64,000 bases of DNA from Apteryx mantelli. Taxonomy: Eukaryota; Chordata; Aves; Apterygiformes; Apterygidae. The translations under genes were made by a program, and so were the position numbers. Location: positions 78,223,268 to 78,287,267 of the forward strand of contig NC_089981.1 of the NCBI RefSeq assembly GCF_036417845.1, read 5' to 3'. Shown here in pieces: positions 1 through 12,406 of this stretch (position 1 is the first letter of the stretch; every line of letters starts with the position of its first letter). The notes below the pieces were generated by a model. The model saw only the letters and a list, made by a program, of their open reading frames with translations. It had not been told where the DNA came from and searched no databases.

Positions 1-1703
1 AAATTTCCTCCCAGCCATCTCTCTCCTGCGCACCGCTGTGCGCCGCTGTCATCAGGTGGCCAGGGTGCTGCCAAGATTAGGGATTAAAAAAAAAAAAAAG
101 AAAAATCAAGCACCTGAGCTGTTCTGCCACTTGTGGGGACGGCATGAAATTTGGCTGCTTGGTCAGGAGAATACAAATTGGTTTTGAGGCTTTACGGTGA
201 GGCAGGGCTGCACCTGTTCCAGCGCTGGCCTCACCACTCCGGAGAATTAATCACTTAAATCAGCAGGAATACATTAAGCTTTGGAGTCGCCATGGAGACG
301 CTATACAGCCTTTGGCCAAAAAAAAGGGAGACTGTTGCTTGCTATAGTATCACAGGATGAAGTTCATAGCTGGCGGGGAGGGACTCGGCTCTCATGGACT
401 TGCATGAGGATGGTGCCCACCGCGGAGCACGGAGGCGCCCAGCAGCACGGAGCCCATCCTTCGGCCTCGCGCTCGCCGGCTGCAGCCAGCCCTCCTCTAC
501 CTCGCGGGGCCGTCGTTGGGGCGTGCTCATGCGCAGGCATCGCGGGCCCATATGCAGTTATATACTGACCCAGGGACCAAAACGGGCCACCAAACCCGGT
601 GTGCCATGGTGTGTTTGCTGTGCATGGGAATGGGAGGTGTGCTGGGACTCCAAAATACCCATGTTTGTACTTCCAAACAGGCTGTTTTTTCTGCATTCCC
701 ACTGCTATTTCTGTGCATATACATGTGTGTGTATATAAACAAAAGCGAAGTCAGGGCTGGTAGCAGGTTACCATTACAAGAAAATCCTTTTTTAGTTTCT
801 GTTTTGGTAGAAATTTTCTGCCAGGCCAACTTTTGAAGGAGAAAGTGGGAGTTTGGTGGTGGTGGGGGAAAGGAGCTGGCATGTGAAATTCTCAGCCCGG
901 ATTGTCTGGGAGTTCCTAAGAACGATACTGGAGCAGGATATTGCTTTGGTGATGCTAAGGGGGAAAGAAAATAATTCTTGGGAGCTGCCGATGCCTCTCT
1001 TCCGGAGAAGGCAACGGATGAGCGCTGTGTGCATGGTGCAGGCGTTGCAAGCACAGCTTGGCGTTGCTTGCGCGTGTGCATGCATGGACAGGGCTAGGAG
1101 CATGCAGCGAGATTATGGCTGTCGCTGTCTGTTTTCGCTGCCCTGTGTTTGACTTTTAGAGCAGATCCTGTGGAAGAAAGTGTTCAGCCCGTTCGGCAGC
1201 AGCTTGTAGCTGGGAGGAAGGGAGAAAAAACATGCTCCCCTTCATCAGATGGGATCTGAAAAATAGGAAGTGATTTTATCCCTGCGGCATTAAGAAAAAG
1301 TGTTATCCAAATCCTTGCTTGGTGCTGCCTGGAAATCTGCAGTTCTGCGTCTCCCTGGAGCAGCCTCCTACCTTTCCTGCTCCGGCTTCCCCCGGCTTTC
1401 CAGCAGGAACCCAAGTCCTGCTTAGCGCTTCCAAAGGAGGGGCAGCAGCAGCAGTGGAAGGAGAGCTGAGCAGCATCAGCTGAAGGCTGTGTGCCATGGG
1501 GATCATGGGCTCAGCTTCTCCGCTTTGGCACAGAGGTTTTCCGTACTCAGGACCGGGGATGTCTTTACTTCTTGCTCTGGAAGGGCTCGACTCTGAGGGG
1601 TCGGAGCCCGGCAGCTCCCATTCCTATCCATCCTGTGTGGCCATAGCTGAGCACCTGGGAGCCTATTCCTCAGGATTAGGTCAGAGCTGTTTAGAGCATA
1701 ATT

Positions 1704-1717
1704 CCCCCCCCCCCCCC
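1704..1717 (+). repeat. Poly(C) tract, 14 C
   Basis: An uninterrupted run of 14 cytosines, likely to be length-variable and error-prone in sequencing. Confidence 0.9.
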
Positions 1718-1949
1718 ATTTTCAAAGGAAACTCATTTATTGTCCAATTCAGCAGTTATTTGGTCTGAAGTTTAAAGTGGGTCTCCAAGTCAGCTACGCA
1801 CTTAATCCAAATCCAGCTTAAGTGTAAGTGACTTTGAAGCATAACCATCACTATTAGGCTACATTTTCCATGGTATTTAGCTACCTAAGGAAGCAGATAA
1901 GTATTTAGCAGGCTTTCGGCGGTGCCTCAGGGTAAAGCCGCACAAAGCC

Positions 1950-3800
1950 TTAGCTGCGCAGCGCCCCGGTGCCAGCCGCGGAGGCAGCCGCGGGTGAGGG
2001 GGCGTCAGGCACCTCCAGCGGGGACCCGGGCGAAGGGCAGCCCGCGGGAAGCCCAGCGCCGGTGCTGAAGCCGGCTCCTGCGCCGAGCGCTGGCTGCGGC
2101 AGCGCCTCGCTCAGCTCAGGACCGCGGTCCAGTCCCCTCCGGCTTCGAGTCCTGCAGACCTCCGCGACAGCCCCTGGTTCAGCTGCTTCCCCAGTTTCTT
2201 CTCCCCCCCAGCTTGGGAAAGTGGCCCGTTGGGGGCTCTTGGGGGCGGACATCCTGCGTTCAGACGTTGCAAAGCCCCGTCCGTGCTGCACGGCGTGACT
2301 TCGGGTTTTGCATAGAGGCTTTCCTGCGCTGGCGCCTGCCCAGGCGTTAGCAGGAAAGCAGCAGGCAGGTCGGCTCTCCAGGACTAGTCAGGTTTTGGTC
2401 AGACCTCGGGTGCAGGCACCCCTTTCTCGGCTCTCCTGGCCCCGGCTTCCCTTGCCAAGTGCTGCTCTCCCGCCTGGCTGTGACGGGCTCCCCGAGGGCT
2501 TGGGCTCCCCGTTCCCCGGCTGCGGCTGCTTTTCCAAGCCAAACAGGGCCACGATATGGGCTCGACCTCGGCTGCGGCTGCCCGTGCTGTGTTCCCCCAT
2601 GCTAGCGTGCGCCCGGGCACGGTTTCTGCCCCAGCTGGCCTGCGCTTTCCCCGCGGGCCGGGGGCTGCTCGCGGGAGCAGGGGTGGCGCCACTCGCTGTT
2701 TTGGGGGAGGCAGGAGTTGAGTTCAGCCACATGGGCACATCGGGCTTGCCTGACCGCAGGGTCAGGGCATTGGCCCAGGCGCGTTTTATTCAGCAGTGTG
2801 GACACGGCCTCTGCCACCCCAGCGAGCCGGGGACCGGCTGGTTGAACCTGCTGTGTTTGATGTTCCCCCCCCGTCAGCCTCCGACCTTCCCGCCGCTGCT
2901 CCCCTCGGGGAAGCCCCGCTGCCCCGTTACCTTCAGCCTCCAGCAGCCCTCTGCACGGCTGACGGCAGTGTCTACATAGCTAATAGCTCTCTTAATCTTA
3001 GTTCCCCAGGCAGAAGGCGATGCCGCCCCGGGTTGTCGCCCGTGCGAGAGACGGTTCAAGCCTCCGCCAGGAGACACCTCTCCCAGCTGCAGAGAGGTCC
3101 CTGCCCTGGCACTGGGCACCTCTCCCCACGGCGCTGGTCCTCTTCGCAAGGGCGATCGCAGCCCCGCGGGGGCTTCGTGGCCGCTCGCGCCCCACGAGCC
3201 TCCGGCCGAGGGCAGGCAGGGCCCTTGGGGGGCTCCCGCTGGCGCCGGCACTGCTGCGCCTGGGAGGCAGCCGCGTGGGAGGCTGCTCCCGGGCTGCTTT
3301 CCTGGGCTTTGCAGCCTCGGGTGAGTTCCCTGCAGGCTAAGCTCGCAGATCCGCTGCCTTAGCGGGAGCTAAGCGGTCCCCCCGCCGGCCCTTGCGGCAC
3401 CGAGGCCAGTGACTAATTGGCCCGTGGAGACCGCGGGCCGCAGGGGACGGAGCGGGGCTGGGGGACCCCGCGCCGGAGCCGTCGGCTGGGGGCATTGCTG
3501 AAACGGCTCTGCAGATGCAGACAGGGAGAGTTGCTGCAGCGCCAGCCAATTTATGCAGGTCGGCTTCCCTGGCTCCGTGCTTCCGGAGGAGCGGAGTGGC
3601 CATAGCAACCCCGGCACCAGGCGGGCGCAGCCGCCGAGCCCCCGCGCTCCTGCAAAGCCCACCTGGCCATGCAGGGCGCCCTGCAGCCTGCCGCGGCTCC
3701 CCGGCTTTGGCCCTGCCATCGCCAAGCCTGCCGTCGCGGTGGCTGGTCCCGGCCTGATCCCGGCTCTGCCCGGTGCGGGACAACAGCCCCCCGGCGAGGT
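1950..3800. promoter_or_regulatory. CpG-rich segment (approximate borders)
   Basis: The sequence is dense in CG dinucleotides and GC boxes, with few stop codons on either strand. It looks like a CpG island, but no first exon can be tied to it. Borders were judged by eye. Confidence 0.5.
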
Positions 3801-5999
3801 TCAGGCGCGTGGGATCTACCAAGGGCCTCGTCTGCACCAGCGTTATATTTTTAGCTGCCTAATTGTAAAAGCAGAATGTGCTCGGCTTTGCTGCAGGATG
3901 CTCCTTCCCAGCTCCTGGCAGAGATTGATCTTGAAATGCCAATTGCTCTCCAGGGATGCTGGTGCTAATGAATTGCAATGGTTTACGCTTGTCCCAGGCA
4001 CAGGCGCTCCCCTCCCCCTGACTGCAAAATAGCAGGGAATTCAGGTTAACAAGACAACAAGAAAAGGGATTATTTTTCCTTTTTCTGAGACAAAGGTAAA
4101 AATTTCATGGGAGCATGTGTATGCGGGTTGGTTTGTGTGACAGCACATAATTATAAGCCCAGATCCTGCAGGCTTTTCTCTGGCAACATTCCCACTGAAG
4201 GTTTGCCTGAGAGAGGAGTGCAATAAAACTGCCTTTTGCAGTTATCGAGCATAACACCTCCCCGAGTGCATTTGTTCCTTGTAGTCTAGTTTCCAGCAGG
4301 AGAATTTTTTAAAGCCTGTAATGACCAGACCCGTTTGCCAGAATCCCAGGGTCCTGCAAGCTGTTTCAAGGCAGCAGGAGTGGATGCTGGCGGCAGGTCT
4401 CTCCTTGCGGCAGCTCGGCACAAAGGCTGCTTTCCCTCCACGCCGAGGACCATTCCTCTGCGCATGCCTCCAAGCCTCCTTCCAGCCATGCTCAGCCCCA
4501 GAGCTCTCGCTGTGACCTTGTTTATGGTGGGAAATTCAGAAAAATGAATTGAGCCAATCTTAAGTCGATTTGGTGAATAGCTTTAAACCTCTGTTTGGAT
4601 TCTGCATCTGTAACTCTAGTGCCTTATTTTGATTTACCTTATTGCACTCCCAGAGGGGCTACTATCCAGCACACTGGCTCCTCAGCCCAGGGACTGCGGC
4701 TCTGTGCTCTCTTACTAGGGGATGCAGGACACATCTGATTTCAGATGCCTGCCAGAGATGGACTTGGTCACCGAGACGCAGTCCCTCACAATGACGTGTG
4801 CTATCCCAGTGTCCCCTTTGCCTCCCGCCAGGCTAAGCCGGGCTGGTGTCTCGCGCCCTGGCTGCGCTCCCGAGAGCGGGCGCATGCTATGCCCCTTCCA
4901 CCGCTTGCTGGCGGCTGCCGGACCTCCGCTTGGTTCTTGGTCCTTGCTCCAGGACACCCAGTTTCTTCTCGGAGAGCAGGATGCTGTGCTGCTGGGTTTG
5001 TGCCTGCGGTGACTTTTGCCCCATCATTGTGGACCCCACTGACGTGCTGTGATTTAACCACCACGCATTTGTCACCTAGTGAACAGGGCAGTGACTGCAG
5101 TGAGAGAAATGAGCCCAGGACACATCTACGCCACGCTGGCCTACAGCACAGAGAGCTGTCTATACAGCTTCCAGACCCAAACTGCCTCTGCATCCTGCTT
5201 TTAGGCTCGGGGATGAAGGATCGTCAGGGCCTGGGGCAGGAATGCGGTCCCCTGTGGGGGAAGGCTGGAAGTCTGCTAATGTTGGTATGGTCTTGGCAAG
5301 GTCTTCGCTTTCTTTTTCCCCGAGGCCAGGAAATACTGTTGTTTTTTAGTTTATCATGGCTCTGCAGAACAGCTGGAGTGGGCAGTCAAGCCTGGGTAAC
5401 ATGCGTTTGCTAGAACCAGACAAAAACATGCTTGGATTTTGCTTCCCATCACAAAACCAGCAGACCGTTCTGACACAAGTGGAGTCGTAGGTCAGGAGAG
5501 AAATGCCAGAGCGGAGCTGGACATGGGCAGTAGGAAAGGGGCACGTTCCCGCTGCTTCTGTGCGGCTGCAGAGGGGCCAGGCAGCCCAGCTCTGAGCACA
5601 CAGCCTTGGTCACTCCGGCACTGCCACATTACGTTTCGGAGACCCGACATGACGGGCTACCCCCTGTGCTAGGCGGTTGCGGTGCCAAGACCAACTTAGT
5701 CATGCTTCTGCAGGGAGCAGGTGCAGGGGCCCGTGCTTCAAAATGCAAGGTAAAAAGTGATGAGCAGACACAGCGGGGGAACCTGATCCTGCACTAATGA
5801 GAGCGCAGCTGCACTGCTGCCAAATTATCCTGCCTTGCAGGAGAGGGAGGCAGGGACTTACGCAGGGAAGAGGCAGTCAAATGCCTCATTAGCTTGCAGG
5901 GGATGACTCTGAAGCTGCGTCCCACTGGCACGCTGCTCCTTTGCCCGGTCCCCTGCCATGCATGTGTCAGTGGCCAGGGCCAAAGTGCCAGGGCAGGAG

Positions 6000-7700
6000 A
6001 GCTCTTTGGGCAGAAAGGGCCCCGTCTGGCAGCGGGTCGCCCTCCTCGGCTCGCCCAGAGACGCCGGGGCGGCCGGCGGGTGGTCCTGCCTTCCCGGCTC
6101 GTTGCGCGTGCTGCCTGGAGACGTGCCCTGCCGTCTTCACGGGTTCGAGAGGCTATGCCCGCTCCTCCCGCTCAGCAGAGGTCATTAAGCCTTGTTTAAA
6201 GGATTTCTAGCCATTTGTTATCGCCTTTGGCGTGCTCAGCTGAATCAGTTCGTTTTGGGCAGCCTGCCTGCGGTGGCCACAGTAATGCGATTCTGCGGGA
6301 ATGTCTCCGGTCTCCGGGGGCCAGCGGATAAAACCAGCTCCCCTCCACAAGCCTGGCAGCCGCGGGCCGGGCGTCCGCCGCGCCGCGGGGCTGGGAGATG
6401 GGCACACCGCTGCCGCCGCAGCCCCTGGGGGCAGCTGGCTGCTGGGGGTGAAAGGAGGGATTTTGGTCACCTGCAGGAGGGAGTCTGGGCACCGCAGGGG
6501 TTTTGTCACCAACACCAGTGGCACAGCCAATGTCCCCTGCCCATGTGAGCCCGACGCCGCGGTGGGGAGCGAGGTGGAGGCACAACTTGCCTCCCCCAGC
6601 AGACCCTGCCGCCCTGGCGTGGGGGCAAGAGCAGCCCCTTCGCCCCGGACGTGCCAGCATCCCCTTCTCCATCACAATCCCGTGCCCTCTCCTGCAGCAC
6701 CTCCGCCTTGCCTTTCCCCATGCTCCTGCCTTGTTTTCCCTCTCGGCTCAGGTCTGTGCCAAGCAGAGGGTGTTTTTGGCACAGAGGCACGGAGCGCCGG
6801 TGCTGGGAGGGACGCGGGGGCTGACGTGAGCCTAACAGTGACTTGGGGACTCTCCTACCTTTGCTCCTTGGGAGAGACGCCAGCCCTTGCCTCCCTGGAG
6901 GCCGGTTTGCAGGAGTGCTCCTCTCTCACGGAGCCGGGTAACGTCCCTGCATTTTCCAGCCTGCTGCCCAGCAGTGTTGGGTTTTGGTATAGCTGGTGGC
7001 GATAACGGAGGGCGACCTGGACCCGGCACCGCGGCCAGCTGAGGACGTGCGATCGTGCCTGCGGCTTAGGGGAAGGAAGCTGGCCCGAGGATGCAGGTGT
7101 GAGCTTCACCCGGGCAGGAAAACAAACAAACGAAAACCCCCTAACGAACCCAAGAAACCCCGCGGCGAGTGAGTCCCTGGCAGAGCTCCAGGGCCGGCGA
7201 AGGGATTCACCTGCGGATAAATTTGGCCCATCACCTTTCTGATGCCTCTGGCAAGCAGCTGGATCCAACCCAGGAGTCTGCACAGCCGGCTGCTCTCCAG
7301 ACCCCCAGCCAGCACCCAAAGGATGTTGGGAAAATCCCTACATTCCCCGTTGCCGGTGGCAGCCTGCGCCGGCCGGGGCCTGCCTGCTGCAGCGCCGGCT
7401 GCTCCGGCTGCCTGCTGCCATCTGCGGGCTGGAGCTGCCCGGGCGAAGGAGGGATTTGGCGGACGATACAGAAATCCGCTGCCTCCAGCCTTAGTGACCG
7501 TGGTGCACACGTCCTCTCGTCCTCTCGGTGGCTGAGAGAGGAAACCCCCCCTCACACGGTGCCCTGCTGATTTGAGCCGCAGCCCATCAGCGCCCGCCCC
7601 GGGCTGCCGGCCGGCCCAGGGGCTCTCTCGGGGCTCTGCCTGCTGGCAAGCACCTTGCCGAGCTCACGCGTGGGCTTGCAGCACTGCGGCGCCTCATCAG
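6000..7700. promoter_or_regulatory. Second CpG-rich segment (approximate borders)
   Basis: This is a second GC- and CpG-rich block upstream of AMN, again without a recognisable exon. It could be a distal promoter or simply GC-rich isochore. Confidence 0.4.
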
Positions 7701-10700
7701 AGAGCTCAACTGCTGCGACACGGCGAGTTAAAATAAGGCTGCTGGAAGAGTCGGTGGCAACTGCGACCCTCACTCTCCCGGGGCTGGAGCGGAAGCTTGG
7801 CGTTTCTTCCCGGCACGGATGAACGTGACACGCCAGTCACGCTGCCGCTGCCAGTCACCTCCGGCCGGCGGTCATTAATCAGGCAGAGCAGGGATGTGCC
7901 AGAGGCTGGTTAAAAGCCGCACATTTCCAAAGCCGCGTTCCCAGGCCTCTGCCGTTAGGTAAGAATAGCTGCAGGTTGTTAAACGGGAAGGAACTGTAAA
8001 CTCAGAAGGTGGGTCTTACCCTGCCAGTCACTTCTTTCCCTCTTTTTTCTTTTTATTTCAGAAAGGCAGTTTTGTTTTTGCTTATGAACATCTCGGGACC
8101 TCTTGGGCGTCCCGTTCTTGCACAGTGCTGTGCTGCCGGTGCTGCAAACATGACGACTGTGGGCTGAGATCCACATGTGGTCTTTCTTTCTTTTTCGATG
8201 GCTTTGGTGAGAAAAATTGTGACTGTGTTTCAGTTGTCATTACATTTGCTAATGAAGACCAAGGAGATAAGTCATTTACCAGTATCAGGGATGGGAAATG
8301 ACTAATGGGACTCTAAGTAGCTCACTGTATTAATGACCCTGGAGTACAGGTTGGCAGGAGCAAGAGAAAGCAGATGAAACTGCCAGCTTTTTGGCTCTGG
8401 TCTTTTGGTACATGTCATTGCTCAGTTCAAAATGTTCTTGGAAAGTGTCCCAGCCTATATGTGACTTCTATACTAAACTACCAATTGCAGAAAGCCACTT
8501 TCCCATCCAGAGTCTCCATTTGTCCTCTGCAGTGAGCTGCGATGCTTAACACTCTGCTATGTTAAGAAAAAAAATACCAGTGCAAATTTTTTACAAACTA
8601 ATACTCACTGGACAACTGAGCCACTTCTGAAATGCTGGCCAGTGGCATACATCTTGGGGAGAACTTGTTCAGCTCCATTTCAAACCAGTAAGTGATACCA
8701 CTGCCTGCCTGCAGGGACTGGTGGTGAACGCAACACACGTCTATCTCTGTGGGCTGGGAGTTTAGCTGTGGATGGTGGCACGGGGGAGGCCTTCCTCAGA
8801 AACTCCTGCAGAGCTCTTCTTGCATTTCATCTTCTGCAGATTTGGTGACTCCTTATGCCAGCTTGCACGCTTGCAGTTTTAGTTCCAGAGCTGGTGTGTA
8901 CAAGGGTTTGGGGCAGTCCCTGTCCTGTGTGTCTGGCCTGGAGCTCAGTGTGAACTGGTCAGTGACTGGGATGGTGTTTATGCTGGGGGACTCTCCTTTC
9001 CCTGCCACACTTGCATTAGGCGGGATGGGGACATCTTTCTTTGGGTTTGAAAACTCCAGCCAGCCTAGGTTGTAGGCCTCTGTGGTGGAGGGGGATCTCC
9101 AGCATTAGCTGGAGAAGCTACATCTTCTCCAGACAGCGGATCCAGACCCCAGCAAGCTGGCAACATCAGCGCTGAAGACATGAGGCAGATTCAGGGAGAG
9201 GCTAAGAGACCTTTTCTTCTGCCTCTCCCCACTGGCCATGCGTGCTGCTAACGCTGCATCTGCTGTGATCTCATGCAGGTCCCTCTCTACAGCAATCATC
9301 TCACCTCTTGTCCTTCATAGGCGCAGGAGGATGTGGTTGGTCATTGGACTGGCTTTTGCATATTTTTTGTGTGTGTGTTTATCTTTAATCAACAAAGCCC
9401 GCCTCACCCCCACGCTCCCCACACTGAACTCAGCTAGATCACTGTAGCTGTCTTTCTAAGCCATGTGAGCAAGCGTGAACTCTTACCAGTTTTTCCTTGT
9501 TTACAACACATGCGCAAAGTGCACTCGCGTTGCTCCCTGGAGAAGGGTGACTGATGCAGCTTACAAACACAGGTGCCTGTTTGTCTACGTGTTGTCTTTG
9601 TGGCTTTTTAAATTCTTTTTTAAGCTCTGGACAAACAACCCTCTGGACAGGAAAGTTACTTGCGTCCCTCATGACCTCCTCAGGGTGTCTGGGAAGCTCA
9701 GATCTGCAACTACAGTCAAGGTGTTTGGTCTCATCCAGGCAGAGATGAGGGCAGGGACTTACCAACCCAGTGGTCTTGATCCAGCCACAGTATTCATGAA
9801 TGCCAACTTCCAAAGGCTGGGAAAACATAGCCGGGCCAGCTAGTCATGGACCTGGTGTGTCACTCATCCCTGTCACCAGCAGCTGCTGTTTGTTTGTTTG
9901 TTCTTCCTCTCTCACAAATATCTCTTCAGCTACGGGCCTGAGTGCCCAGAGTTCACTGCAGTGAAGATCTGGTATCATATGTTGGCAAAAACATCAAACA
10001 CATCCAGTCAAAAAACCAAATGGCTCCCCGTCCTGCTTAGGGCGGTGATGCACTGCAAACTTGGCCAAGGTGGCAACCCAGTGAAATGAGCATCCGATCC
10101 TCAGCGACTGGTGAGAGAGACAGCCGTGAGGACCTGATGCTGCTCCTGCCTGAGCAGGCCAAGCAAGCACTGGGAGAAAGGATCTGCCTAGCCGCATGCT
10201 CGGCTGGCTGGCACCGCTGATTGTATCTATCTGCCCTGGGTACTTGGCATTAGTTGGCTGCCGCAAAGTGTCCAGCTGCCTGTTTCCAGGTGGAGGAACA
10301 CTAGCTGGAGCATCTCTGAAGAAGTGAAGGACCTTATAAATGAAACTGGTAACATACATCTTGCCTGGCTCAAAACAGGCCAAGTCCTGAGCCTCATACT
10401 GTTACTAGGTATGACTTTTATATCTGTAGATAAAGAACACTTTGACATTCTTATCCTAACAGAGCTTTCAGCCTCTTTCAATGCTTCAGTCTTGGAAGAA
10501 TTTTCCTTACTTGAGAGAATAATAACAGAAATTTTGGCGAACATGATGGTGTGGTTTCCAGTTAGGCACTACACATTAAGCTCTCATGTCACAGCATCCA
10601 TAGGTGAAGGCTTCTTTCATCTCCGGTTGGTGGGGAGACTCCATTCTCTTGGAGCAGATGGTGCCCAGGCCTCACTTATTCTCCTCTTCATCACCTTTTG

Positions 10701-12318
10701 TCTAGACCAGAGCAGTATGTGCAATGCTGCTGGATCTGAAACAGGTGGTACATAGGAGCACTGTGAGCTCTTCTCGGTGGCAGCTGCCCTCTGCCCTGGC
10801 TTCTCATGGTTTCTGAAGCAAGAAGATGATCTGGACTATGGACTTCAAAGCACTGCAACACCAAGGCACAAAGCATGTGAAACGGCTGCTTGCAGCTTGG
10901 GGATGAGGAGCTTTTTTGCCTTGAGGAACAGCCCCACAAAAGTAGTCCCTGTATGGACTGGAGCAGCCTCAGGCAAGACTACCCCAAGGACAGAGAGCTA
11001 TCACAATCCATGTGTGACAGTCATTCCTTAAGTCTTGCTTGTCTACATGAATATTTAAAGACTGATCAGGTAGATGAAACCTTAAAATCCAACCTAACAC
11101 TTCTCTCTGACCACAGGACCCCGTGTGTGGGCCTAATGCCGTCCTGGAGGGCTTCCAGCTACTGTCTGAAGAGTGATGCTAAAAAACCCTGGATAGGCTG
11201 AGTTAGAGGAGAACAGAGCCTTGAACATTACTCACTCCTTGACACATGAAAATACTGGGGGAAAACCCAACATTTTCTTGAGTAATTTGTAAATGGAAAA
11301 TAAGATGAGCTGGGCTGAATAAGCCATGTGTTATGAATGAGTTGCCTGACTCGGTTGTTTGCTAAAATGTGTCCTGGAGTCAGCAATACCGGCTGGTGAC
11401 CCCGCTGGCTACAGCTCTTCAGCAGGATGGTCACCAGATGCAGAGCAAGCCAGAATGCTGTGCACCTTGAGCTAGGCAGGGTTTGCCCACGTGGCCACAA
11501 GCAGATGCCGTGCCTGGCTCAAGCCAGGTAGATGTGGCAACTCTGCCTACCTGGTGGTGGTGTCTGACAGAGCGGCTCTAGCTATGGCAGCACAGCTAGT
11601 TAAATGCCACTGTGTGTTTTCCTTAGCTTGCTCCAAGTGCAGATTCACTAACTGACACCTTGTCGAGCTTTGTTTGACCCCGTGCATTTTTTTTTTAAAT
11701 CGTTTCACGTGCAGGGCATAAGTAAGTGCAGTCCATGTGGTGTGGCAGACAGACATCAATGTGGCGAGACACGCTGAACTGCGTGGTGGTGTCCTCAGTA
11801 AAAGCTATTGCCCAGTGTCAATGGGTCAAGCTAGAGCAGATTTATAAGGGCCCAGCATTTAATAAACAAACACACTCATGTTGGCCTATGCTAGCAAAGT
11901 GCAAGTTGGAGCAGCCTCAACCCCAGCCTTGCCCGGGGGGTGGAGGTGGCCTGGCTCTCCCCCGGCAGCATCCAGGGTCCGTTTCAGAGGTGGTTGGGAC
12001 CCTATGTACCTAAGAAGTTGTTGAAAGGGTTTATTTTTTGTTTTCGCGTGTTCTTTTTTCCCTAACTACTTCATGGTTTTGTGTTACTATAAGATAAAAT
12101 GAAACCTCTTTTCCCCATCACAGCGTCCCCCTCTGTGAAAAAGGAGATGATGCTTTCCCATTACACAGGGCACAGTGAGGGTGACTCCTAATGACTGCGA
12201 AGTGCCCGGGAGACAGCGAGGATAATAGACATTCAAATAATTACCATGGTTATTTGATTACGAGCCTGGGTGGCTGGCAGTGGGACCGCACAGTGATGTT
12301 TTGAATCCTTTTGTTTAG

Positions 12319-12406
12319 TACCTTCCGCTGAACGGCGAATTCATCCTGGCATCTGGGGCAGGATTTGCAGCTTTTGACGGCAGCTGGGATCCAGGATGTG
12401 ACTCAG
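12319..12406 (+). CDS. AMN: AMN exon 4 equivalent
   Basis: The acceptor is tttgtttag and the donor CAG/gtattt. The exon starts in phase 0 and ends in phase 1. It encodes YLPLNGEFILASGAGF followed by a segment containing DPGCDS, aligning with LPLDGELVLASGAGF in mammalian AMN. It is the most upstream AMN exon I can identify. Confidence 0.92.

Larger units (their letters stand above)
1..12318. other. AMN upstream region; no coding exon identified
   Basis: This region is GC-rich for most of its length, notably about 1,950-3,800 and 6,000-7,700. Open frames are numerous but overlap on both strands, look like GC-driven chance ORFs, and resemble no protein I know. By comparison with other AMN genes the promoter, signal-peptide exon and two small exons should lie here, but I could not place them. 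The preceding gene (TRAF3 in human) is not recognisable in the window. Confidence 0.6.

Noticed and set aside
1..1200. Possible 3' end of TRAF3, the expected upstream neighbour
   Set aside because: No TRAF domain or zinc-finger coding sequence is visible, and a 3' UTR cannot be recognised without an alignment.
8911..8968. Possible AMN exon 3 ending in VNWSVTGM
   Set aside because: The phase would fit, but the similarity to the family is weak and the donor (ATG/gtgttt) is poor.
9331..9380. Possible AMN signal-peptide exon (MWLVIGLAFAYFLCVC)
   Set aside because: It is hydrophobic, but there is no convincing donor in the right phase, no promoter evidence, and no recognisable following exon.
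11116..11169. RTPC-like segment after a good-looking acceptor, considered as AMN exon 2
   Set aside because: Only the short RTPC string matches; the flanking family residues are absent.
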